Assembly (NCBI GenBank): GCA_013139755.1
Contig: WTAG01000380.1
Coordinates: 1 to 7,300, forward strand
Direction: 5' to 3'
Source of the DNA: Methylomarinum sp.
GTDB lineage: Bacteria; Pseudomonadota; Gammaproteobacteria; Methylococcales; Methylomonadaceae
Length of the DNA stretch: 7,300 nucleotides
Shown piece by piece: positions 1 through 5,616 of the stretch. The position numbers were made by a program, and so were the translations under genes. Position 1 is the first letter of the stretch. Each line of letters opens with the position of its first letter. The notes below the pieces were generated by a model. It saw only the letters and a program-made list of their open reading frames with translations. It was not told the DNA's origin and did not search any database.

Positions 1-1
1 A

Positions 2-7
2 TATAAT
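2..7 (+). promoter_or_regulatory. Possible -10 box upstream of the propeller lipoprotein gene
   Basis: A perfect TATAAT hexamer lies at the window edge. A transcript starting about 7 bases downstream would have a leader of roughly 45 nt before the ATG at 60. The matching -35 box would lie outside the window, so this cannot be confirmed, and the surroundings are AT-rich enough for a chance match. No good ribosome binding site is visible: the only purine run, AAGAG at 41-45, is about 14 nt from the ATG. Confidence 0.25.
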
Positions 8-59
8 TATTCACTAAATATTTACTGTTTATTCTCCACAAAGAGCTCTATTACGCAAC

Positions 60-1250
60 ATGCTAAAGAAAATAAAACACCTTACCCAGCCTCTTTTCTA
101 TAGCCTTATCAGCCTGTTAGCCCTTAGCAGCTGTCAAACAACCAATAATACCAGCAAAAACACCTACGAAATACTCAGGTCTACTGTCTCGGTAAATTTT
201 GCACCTGATGGTCGATTATGGCGGTTAATCCCTACAAAACAAGCGGTTTATGTCGACTATTCAAATGATAATGGAAAAAGCTATAGCAAACCAATAGCAA
301 TTAATTCACTCAAGCAAAAGATCAGCGCCTGGCCTGAAAACCCACCGGCTATTGAAATTAGCCCTTCAGGACGAATCCATGTCCTTTACTATGCTGATGA
401 GCAACAAAAATCCACCAGTTTTTTTAGTTATTCTGCTGATAACGGAAAAACATTCAGCACACCGACATTAATCAGTGATCACGCCCAAACAGCCATGCAC
501 TATATGGATAAAATGCTGATTGATAAAAATGACAATACCTACTTATTCTGGCATGACACTCGTCATAATCATCTTGATAAAGAACAAGCCGCAGGTACGT
601 TATCGCTGTACTACAGCATTAAAACACCGTCATATGATTCAGCATTTAGCAACCAACTTCTTAGTAACGGCGTTTGTTCTTGCTGTCGAACTGCAACTGC
701 TTTTGATGCAGATAATAAACCGGTCATTCTTGCTCGTATGGTGTATGACGATGGTATTCGTGATCACGCGCTTATCCGGATGAATGAAGATAACTCATGG
801 CTGCCTCCGCATCGCGTCACTTACGATAACTGGCAAGTGGAGGCATGCCCAGAACACGGCCCGGCATTAGCGATAGATAATCAAAACCGCGCACATTTAA
901 CATGGTTTACCTTAGGTAATACTCGTCATGGTATTTTTTATGCACAAACTGATGATTTTGGTAAAACACTGTCATCACCCATCTCGCTAGGCGATGATAA
1001 TCACCTGCCTAGCCACCCCGACGTTATTACATTAAATCAACGCGTTGTTATTGTATGGAAAGAATTTGATGGTGAACAAACCTCTTTACACATAAAAGAA
1101 TCCTTTAACCGAGGAGAATCATGGACGGATAAATCAGCAGTTTTTACATCCAAATCTAAAAACAGCCATCCAAAACTTATCACAAATAATACAGATATAT
1201 TCTTATCCTGGACTTCTCAGGACAAAGGCCATCAGATTGTAAAATTATAA
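60..1250 (+). CDS. Sialidase-like (BNR/Asp-box) beta-propeller lipoprotein
   Basis: This 396-residue protein is probably exported and lipidated. A basic N-terminus and a hydrophobic stretch (about 11-22) end in a lipobox, L-S-S-C, with C25 as the lipidated residue and Gln at +2, which predicts the outer membrane. Asp-box repeats of the S-x-D-x-G-x-x-[WF] type start near residues 68, 125, 297 and 348, as in six-bladed sialidase/BNR propellers. A C-x-C-C motif (C206, C208, C209) is followed by an R-D-H segment (234-236) and a fourth cysteine, C263, just before H-G-P. This four-cysteine pattern occurs, from memory, in a subgroup of proteins labelled 'exo-alpha-sialidase'. I do not see a proper FRIP motif: residues 55-58 read R-L-I-P, one residue too long. 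Nor can I assign the sialidase arginine triad, so real sialidase activity is doubtful. A binding or metal-related role is possible but inferred. It converges on the minus-strand cyclase gene, and no co-transcribed partner is visible. Confidence 0.85.
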   Translation: MLKKIKHLTQPLFYSLISLLALSSCQTTNNTSKNTYEILRSTVSVNFAPDGRLWRLIPTKQAVYVDYSNDNGKSYSKPIAINSLKQKISAWPENPPAIEISPSGRIHVLYYADEQQKSTSFFSYSADNGKTFSTPTLISDHAQTAMHYMDKMLIDKNDNTYLFWHDTRHNHLDKEQAAGTLSLYYSIKTPSYDSAFSNQLLSNGVCSCCRTATAFDADNKPVILARMVYDDGIRDHALIRMNEDNSWLPPHRVTYDNWQVEACPEHGPALAIDNQNRAHLTWFTLGNTRHGIFYAQTDDFGKTLSSPISLGDDNHLPSHPDVITLNQRVVIVWKEFDGEQTSLHIKESFNRGESWTDKSAVFTSKSKNSHPKLITNNTDIFLSWTSQDKGHQIVKL

Positions 1251-1324
1251 TCTACTTTTCCATCAGTCTATTTTACTAAACACAAGATATTCGAAAAGTT
1301 TACGACCATTGATGCCCTATTCTT

Positions 1325-1342
1325 TTAAATGGCTATTAACAA
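1325..1342 (+). repeat. 18-bp direct repeat, copy 1
   Basis: This sequence matches 3013-3030 at 17 of 18 positions; the shared core is TTAAATGGCTATT and the one mismatch is A versus T. The two copies are in the same orientation and lie on either side of the hemerythrin-GGDEF gene. No coding region overlaps either copy. Function is unknown, and a chance match in AT-rich DNA is not excluded. Confidence 0.45.
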
Positions 1343-1367
1343 GTTGCCGATTATTAATGTACTGGCT

Positions 1368-1457
1368 GTTATACTTCGCGCGGTTACGATTGCGGAATTT
1401 ATAGTCTGTTGATTTTTGTCGATAGTAACGCGCAACCGTGGCCGTGCGAAGTATAAC
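1368..1457 (+). repeat. Long imperfect inverted repeat / 90-nt hairpin
   Basis: Arms 1368-1394 and 1431-1457 pair over 27 positions. The outer 12 pairs (GTTATACTTCGC with GCGAAGTATAAC) are perfect, and only four inner positions deviate. In a plus-strand RNA three of those four become G-U wobbles (1380/1445, 1384/1441, 1385/1440), leaving a single A-C mismatch (1389/1436). An inner stem also forms, CTGTTGA (1406-1412) with TCGATAG (1419-1425), around a 6-nt loop and again with two G-U pairs. It lies 117 nt after the propeller lipoprotein stop and 55 nt beyond the converging cyclase stop. No T-run follows either arm, so it is not a standard intrinsic terminator. Candidates are a 3'-UTR structure, a REP/MITE-like element, or a degenerate recombination site. 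Confidence 0.75.
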
Positions 1458-1512
1458 TAGACGTTTTAAAGAATTTATTGTTGCTGAAGGTTATACCTAA
1501 CCAGGCTTTCTG

Positions 1513-2982
1513 TTATTTCTTGCTATACATTTGATATCTGGATTTACCTGATCGTTTAGCTTCATACATGGCCTTATCAGAATAATGCAATAAAACTTCA
1601 GCATTATTCCCATCATCTGGATAGACAGAAACACCTATACTAGCCGACACTCTATGAGAATTATTTTGAATTAAGATAGGCTGGGCAATTTCTTCCAGCA
1701 AACGAGCAAGCAATTTATTACTTTCGGCTGAAGATGTTATCTCATTGAATAAAACAACAAACTCATCACCTCCTACCCGAGCAACAGTATCATTACCTCT
1801 AACGATATTTTTAATACACTGTGAAATTTCGCATAATAACTTGTCTCCCGTATCATGCCCATAACAATCATTAACTGGCTTGAAGCCATCGAGGTCAAGA
1901 TAACAAACGGCAAACTGTTCTTTTTTCCGCTTAGCGCTTGCAATTGCCTGTTCCAGTCGATCGGCTAACAACAATCGATTAGGCAATCCCGTTAACGGAT
2001 CGTGATGGGCAATATGTTCTAGTTTAAGCTGGTTTTTGATCAAACGAGAAATATTGGAAAAAATCCCAATATAATTCATTATCGTATTTTGTTCATTTCT
2101 AATAGTTGATAAAGCAAGCCATTCAGACTGAATCTCTCCATTTTTATTTCTACTATTGATTTCACCACTCCAATGATCTTTCTCACCCAGCTGCTGCCAA
2201 ATTGAGTCAATCAACTTTTCATCTGTTAACCCGAATTTAAGTATCCCTATATGCCTACCTATGACTTCCTGCTCTTGATACCCCGTTGATTGAAAAAAAG
2301 CGGGGTTAACATTGATGATGAGACTATTTTCGTCAGTAATACAAATAGCTTCCAAAGTATTTTCAAAAACGCCTGAGGCCAAAAGCAATTTACCTTCTAT
2401 TTTCTTGCGTTCGTTTATTTCTCGCTTTAAATCCAGCGTGCGCGTGCAAAGGTGGTCATACATAGAAAGCGTAGTATCAATCATAACTTTCATAACCCCA
2501 CTCATTTCCTTATCTGTATGCTGCTTAGCGCTTTCCATAGTCATACCAGACTGCATGGCCAATATGATTTTACTCATACGCATATCACTATCCAGAATAT
2601 GAAATGCCAACCAATGCGTTAGAAACGAAAGCACATCCTCAGTCACCTCTTGCATCGATTTGTGCGCTTCTTGTGCTTTTATTTCGAGTACTTCTGAAAT
2701 AAATCTTTCATGCGATTGTTTATGATCCTTTAAGATAGAATCAACAGGTAAATACCGCTCCCAAATGATTTCTTCAGATTCGAAATGATAAACAGTATAG
2801 TCCGTCAATTCAGTAAATATAGTGTCTAATGAATGTGAATCGGATTGATTACCAAGAAGGGTTGCCATTTGATTGATTAGCCTAACAATCACCTTGTGCT
2901 GTTCATCTATCTGAACAATACCAGTATCAAAATTTTCATTCCAAGGAAAAACATCTATTGTCTCAGTCATGCCTTTGCTCAC
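1513..2982 (-). CDS. Bacteriohemerythrin-PAS-GGDEF diguanylate cyclase
   Basis: This 489-residue protein is predicted to make cyclic di-GMP from two GTP under control of a di-iron oxygen-binding domain. Residues 12-140 form the hemerythrin domain, with all seven expected iron ligands visible: H29, H66, E70, H87, H91, H128 and D133. A helical linker (about 155-200) leads to a PAS domain (about 200-315), then a GGDEF domain (about 325-489). The latter has DPLTGLPNR at 328-336, metal residue D363, substrate residues N371 and D380, GGDEF at 404-408, and the product-inhibition RxxD site R395-D398. It should therefore be active and feedback-inhibited. There is no signal peptide or membrane segment, so it is cytoplasmic. 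The start is GTG at 2982-2980, preferred because AAAGGGA lies 8 nt upstream; an ATG at 2970 would cost only four residues. The Vibrio cholerae hemerythrin-cyclase is a characterised relative by architecture, though it lacks the PAS as far as I recall. The gene lies 225 nt downstream of the globin-coupled cyclase gene, on the same strand. Confidence 0.93.
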   Translation of the reverse strand: MSKGMTETIDVFPWNENFDTGIVQIDEQHKVIVRLINQMATLLGNQSDSHSLDTIFTELTDYTVYHFESEEIIWERYLPVDSILKDHKQSHERFISEVLEIKAQEAHKSMQEVTEDVLSFLTHWLAFHILDSDMRMSKIILAMQSGMTMESAKQHTDKEMSGVMKVMIDTTLSMYDHLCTRTLDLKREINERKKIEGKLLLASGVFENTLEAICITDENSLIINVNPAFFQSTGYQEQEVIGRHIGILKFGLTDEKLIDSIWQQLGEKDHWSGEINSRNKNGEIQSEWLALSTIRNEQNTIMNYIGIFSNISRLIKNQLKLEHIAHHDPLTGLPNRLLLADRLEQAIASAKRKKEQFAVCYLDLDGFKPVNDCYGHDTGDKLLCEISQCIKNIVRGNDTVARVGGDEFVVLFNEITSSAESNKLLARLLEEIAQPILIQNNSHRVSASIGVSVYPDDGNNAEVLLHYSDKAMYEAKRSGKSRYQMYSKK

Positions 2983-2990
2983 TATGCTAT

Positions 2991-2997
2991 TCCCTTT
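2991..2997 (-). promoter_or_regulatory. Ribosome binding site supporting a GTG start
   Basis: On the minus strand AAAGGGA is followed by 8 nt and then GTG at 2982-2980. The next in-frame ATG (2970-2968) would be 20 nt away and has no properly spaced purine run of its own. This favours the GTG start of the hemerythrin-GGDEF protein. Confidence 0.55.
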
Positions 2998-3012
2998 AGA
3001 TTTTTAATGACG

Positions 3013-3030
3013 TTAAATGGCTATTTACAA
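3013..3030 (+). repeat. 18-bp direct repeat, copy 2
   Basis: This is the second copy of the repeat at 1325-1342, with one mismatch. It sits 30 nt upstream of the GTG start of the hemerythrin-GGDEF gene, so it falls within the likely leader or promoter region of that gene, while copy 1 lies beyond the 3' end. The rest of the 2983-3207 gap shows no convincing promoter: a TTGACT (minus strand, 3046-3041) has no -10 box at usual spacing. Confidence 0.45.
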
Positions 3031-3169
3031 ACAGCTCTACAGTCAATCATACTTACTTATTAAGATCTAATTTTAAATAACTTTCATACTTCATTTAAGC
3101 CATCTCATCTCTGTCTTTGCCCTCTGGAGGAGCTAAACTTCATAGGGAACATTAATATAAAACCGCGCT

Positions 3170-3200
3170 ATAAAGGTCCTGTAAAATTACCGGCCTTTAT
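3170..3200 (-). terminator. Hairpin just after the globin-coupled cyclase gene, possible terminator
   Basis: Eight bases beyond the stop codon at 3208-3210, the minus strand reads ATAAAGGCC, a 12-nt middle, then GGACCTTTAT. The arms pair over nine positions with a one-base bulge, and GTA/TAC inside the middle can pair too. The 3' arm ends in CCTTTAT, but no run of T follows (AGCGCGG comes next), so it is not a canonical rho-independent terminator. It may mark a transcript 3' end or reduce read-through into the hemerythrin-GGDEF gene downstream. Confidence 0.4.
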
Positions 3201-3207
3201 TGACCTC

Positions 3208-4620
3208 TTACTTCATTTTTTCTTTAATCCCTCGGTAAGTTTCTATGGGTTGGTCCGCATTAACCACCTGATTCCTACCATTAGCTTTTGCTTTATATAA
3301 CGCGTCATCAGCTTGCTTCATCGTCCGGGTATAATCGGGATGCCCATCATGAAATGCAGTCCCAAGACTTATTGTGACATTTAACTTCCGGTTTTTATCT
3401 ATTTTAAAAGCAAAGCCAGCAACACTCGCTCTTATTTTTTCTGCTACTCGACCAATAATAACTTCATCAATATCCCCTAGAACAACGAGAAACTCTTCCC
3501 CGCCCAAACGAAAAACAAAATCACCTGTACGTATATTATTGGTTAGAATTTCCGCTATTTGCACCAGCACCCTATCGCCGTTATCATGACCATAATCATC
3601 ATTAATCTGCTTAAAATGATCAATATCCACATAAATCAGCCCATAAACCATTCCTTTATGTAAACTAAAATCCGTTTCTTGGCGCAATACTGTGTCTAAA
3701 TAATGTCTGTTTAGCAAATGTGTCAAAGTATCTTTTCCGCTATTTTCTTCGATCATTTCTTTTGCCAGGTTACCAAGCAACCAAATAGTGTTTGTTATCA
3801 AATTATTTAAGCTTTTGACAATACTTTCGACCACAGCCTCATTTTCTTCTCCCTCTAGATCTTGTAAAGCCTCATCTATATCATCCAGAAGTTGATTCAG
3901 TATGCCCAATTCAGAGCGCCCATGTAAATAAAGGTTAGCTTTATGAACAATCCACAAACCAAAACTCGAATGACGGATTGTTGGGACATTCGTTATATTC
4001 GCACCTTGATCCTGAACCATAATCATGATCTCTCTCATCCACTCGGACAACGAGGTTCTTAATCTCTCGCACTCAAATGCAAGATTATGGGCCGAAGCAT
4101 GCAAACGAAAAGCTTGATTCTGATTTTCATTATCAACCAGATCATCCTTGTAACTTTCGTTAATTATGGCTAACGAACAATCAACCAAGTTATTAACAAT
4201 GACCATTACATTAGCCAACTGGTTTCTATCTAGTGATGAGTCAATAAGGTGCGACATCAGCTTGTTTTTAATAAGGGTCATCCCATAATTAACTAAACAT
4301 ACAGGCAACTCAATTCGCGCATGAATATGTCCAACCTTAAGCTGAGCATTTATATAATCATCAATATCAGACTCCATAGGCCTATAACTGAACAAGCCAT
4401 CAACCCACCTTGTCATACTACCTGTTAATCTATATTTAACCGCATCATGATTAAGAAAACTTGAAGCGTGGTTATTCCCCAATAATGTCCTGTAAAAATG
4501 CTTGGCTATATTATTACTATGAGGCGCTATTAATTGACCTATTAGAACAATGGTATCTTCATTTTCTGGACGATTAATATCATTTAAAATTTGTCTGTAA
4601 ACTGATATTTCTTCTTTCAT
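3208..4620 (-). CDS. Globin-coupled diguanylate cyclase, DosC-like
   Basis: This 470-residue protein is predicted to be a soluble haem-based oxygen sensor that synthesises cyclic di-GMP. Residues 1-160 match a globin-coupled sensor domain. The F-Y at 42-43 provides a likely distal tyrosine (Y43), and V-G-H-I-H-A-R-I-E-L-P contains the likely proximal haem ligand H100; spacing resembles E. coli DosC (Tyr43, His98). A helical middle region (about 165-290) follows, then a GGDEF domain. It has DTLTHLLNR at 297-305, D332, N340, D349, an RxxD inhibitory site R364-D367, and GGEEF at 373-377, an accepted active variant. The length fits DosC (about 460). I start at ATG 4620; a TTG 12 nt upstream (4632) is also open, but the ATG start fits globin-coupled sensors better and lies about 20 nt below a TATAAT. 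Neither start has a clear ribosome binding site. No EAL phosphodiesterase such as DosP is adjacent. Confidence 0.92.
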   Translation of the reverse strand: MKEEISVYRQILNDINRPENEDTIVLIGQLIAPHSNNIAKHFYRTLLGNNHASSFLNHDAVKYRLTGSMTRWVDGLFSYRPMESDIDDYINAQLKVGHIHARIELPVCLVNYGMTLIKNKLMSHLIDSSLDRNQLANVMVIVNNLVDCSLAIINESYKDDLVDNENQNQAFRLHASAHNLAFECERLRTSLSEWMREIMIMVQDQGANITNVPTIRHSSFGLWIVHKANLYLHGRSELGILNQLLDDIDEALQDLEGEENEAVVESIVKSLNNLITNTIWLLGNLAKEMIEENSGKDTLTHLLNRHYLDTVLRQETDFSLHKGMVYGLIYVDIDHFKQINDDYGHDNGDRVLVQIAEILTNNIRTGDFVFRLGGEEFLVVLGDIDEVIIGRVAEKIRASVAGFAFKIDKNRKLNVTISLGTAFHDGHPDYTRTMKQADDALYKAKANGRNQVVNADQPIETYRGIKEKMK

Positions 4621-4647
4621 TGTGCCAACCAAGCCATAAAAACACAG

Positions 4648-4676
4648 ATTATAACTGATTATTTAAATTCAAATTG
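4648..4676 (-). promoter_or_regulatory. Probable promoter of the globin-coupled cyclase gene
   Basis: On the minus strand a perfect TATAAT (-10) occupies 4653-4648. The hexamer 17 nt upstream, CAATTT at 4676-4671, is a poor -35 box. Transcription from about 4641 would give a 20-nt leader before the ATG at 4620. A weak -35 box would fit a promoter that needs an activator, but that is inference. Confidence 0.45.
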
Positions 4677-4680
4677 AACA

Positions 4681-4690
4681 CTAAATTTAG
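4681..4690. promoter_or_regulatory. Perfect 10-bp palindrome in the divergent promoter region
   Basis: CTAAATTTAG is self-complementary and sits just upstream of the weak -35 box of the predicted cyclase promoter, centred about 45 bp before the presumed start site. This is a usual place for an activator or repressor dimer. Short AT-rich palindromes also arise by chance. Confidence 0.25.
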
Positions 4691-4696
4691 CGCCGC

Positions 4697-4746
4697 CCTA
4701 GAAAATTCCCTTTCTTTAATCTCCCTATACAGCAGCATTTCCTAGG
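4697..4746. promoter_or_regulatory. Inverted repeat in the divergent intergenic region, candidate operator
   Basis: CCTAGAAAAT at 4697-4706 and ATTTCCTAGG at 4737-4746 are inverted copies matching at 9 of 10 positions. They are 30 bp apart, 40 bp centre to centre, or nearly four helical turns. They lie between the globin-coupled cyclase (minus) and the M48 gene (plus), so a protein bound there could affect both. No regulator family is recognised from the half-site. Confidence 0.35.
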
Positions 4747-4774
4747 ACAGTTTATTTTTAATAATGATTAGTTT

Positions 4775-4803
4775 TTAGCTCCCACTCACATTTGAGTTAA
4801 AAT
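4775..4803 (+). promoter_or_regulatory. Weak possible promoter for the M48-dapC-dapD genes
   Basis: TAAAAT at 4798-4803 is a five-of-six -10 match. The best hexamer 17 nt upstream, TTAGCT (4775-4780), is a poor -35 box. Transcription would begin near 4810, about 20 nt before the M48 ATG at 4832. This is the only plausible candidate I see in the gap on this strand. Confidence 0.3.
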
Positions 4804-4831
4804 ACCCCTTTTCAATCTAAATATCAGCCTT

Positions 4832-5614
4832 ATGCAGAATAAAATAGCCTTAGCACTTTGTTGTTGCCTGCTACATGCTTGCGCGACCAGCCCAACAGGC
4901 AGGTCTCAATTCATGTATATGTCTGATGATCAAATCAATCAAATGGGCCTACAAGCTTTTGATGATTTGAAAACCAAAAAACCAATAAGCAACAATGCCC
5001 AACACAAGCAATTTGTTAACTGTATTGCCGAGGCCATTACTTATGAGTCAGGTGGCAACTGGGAGATTGTAGTTTTTGCAGATGACTCTTTAAATGCCTT
5101 TGCCTTACCTGGTAATAAAATTGGTGTTCATACAGGACTGATTAACTTGGTTGACAACCAACACCAACTGGCTGCCGTGATTGGTCATGAAATCGGACAT
5201 GTTTTGGCTAAACATAGTAATGAGCGTCTATCCCAGAAGACAGCGATTAGCCAAAGTGTTGCTTTAATTTCAGCAATCAGCCAGCCTGCATCGGCTTTAG
5301 GTCAGCTTGGTATTAGTGCGCTGGGGATTGGTGCTCAATACGGAGTTATTTTACCTTTCAGTCGAACTCATGAAAGTGAGGCCGATATTATTGGACTGGA
5401 TTTAATGGCTAAAGCCGGATTTGATCCCAGAGAAAGCATTACCTTGTGGAAAAAAATGGATCAAGTCAGCCAAGGACAGCAACCCGCTGAGTTTCTGTCT
5501 ACCCACCCCTCTCATAGCACTCGTATTAAAGAATTATCTGAGCATATGCCTAAAGCAATGCAGTTCTATCAGCATACACAATCTATTAATAAAACACCGC
5601 GCTGTCATAAATAA
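4832..5614 (+). CDS. M48 family zinc metallopeptidase lipoprotein (LoiP-like)
   Basis: This 260-residue protein is probably an outer-membrane-anchored, periplasm-facing zinc protease for envelope protein quality control. A short signal peptide ends in the lipobox L-H-A-C with C17 lipidated and Ala at +2, so retention in the inner membrane is not predicted. The signal contains an odd run of three cysteines (10-12). The M48 core includes the N-A-F-A-L-P-G strand (88-94), the zinc motif H-E-I-G-H (119-123, with H119 and H123 as ligands and E120 catalytic), and E-S-E-A-D (181-185), where E181 is the likely third ligand. Near the C-terminus is L-S-T-H-P-S, typical of the LoiP/YggG group, whose E. 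coli member has about 250 residues. No TPR repeats follow, unlike BepA. The stop overlaps the dapC start by one base. No Shine-Dalgarno sequence is visible before the ATG. Confidence 0.92.
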   Translation: MQNKIALALCCCLLHACATSPTGRSQFMYMSDDQINQMGLQAFDDLKTKKPISNNAQHKQFVNCIAEAITYESGGNWEIVVFADDSLNAFALPGNKIGVHTGLINLVDNQHQLAAVIGHEIGHVLAKHSNERLSQKTAISQSVALISAISQPASALGQLGISALGIGAQYGVILPFSRTHESEADIIGLDLMAKAGFDPRESITLWKKMDQVSQGQQPAEFLSTHPSHSTRIKELSEHMPKAMQFYQHTQSINKTPRCHK

Positions 5615-5616
5615 TG
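5612..5616 (+). promoter_or_regulatory. dapC: TAATG stop-start overlap between the M48 gene and dapC
   Basis: The TAA stop of the protease gene (5612-5614) shares its last A with the ATG of dapC (5614-5616). There is no purine-rich ribosome binding site in the preceding 20 bases. This arrangement favours translational coupling, with ribosomes finishing the protease restarting on dapC. Confidence 0.7.

Noticed and set aside
520..783. Open frame on the plus strand within the propeller lipoprotein gene
   Set aside because: It overlaps the Asp-box and cysteine-motif coding region in another frame and has no family likeness.
1489..1502. GGTTA-TACC-TAACC small hairpin after the hemerythrin-GGDEF stop as a terminator
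   Set aside because: The stem has only five base pairs and no T-run follows on either strand.
2312..2602. Plus-strand open frame opposite the PAS and linker coding region
   Set aside because: It is antisense to a strongly supported gene; its hydrophobic composition reflects the reverse complement of that sequence.
3041..3046. TTGACT on the minus strand as a -35 box for the hemerythrin-GGDEF gene
   Set aside because: No -10 box lies at 16-18 nt; the nearest AT-rich hexamer is only 13 nt away.
3374..3589. Plus-strand open frame opposite the second GGDEF domain
   Set aside because: It is antisense to the GGEEF motif region with no signal of its own.
4620..4632. TTG start at 4632 for the globin-coupled cyclase
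   Set aside because: It has no ribosome binding site and would leave a leader of only about 9 nt from the predicted promoter; the ATG at 4620 fits globin-sensor lengths better.
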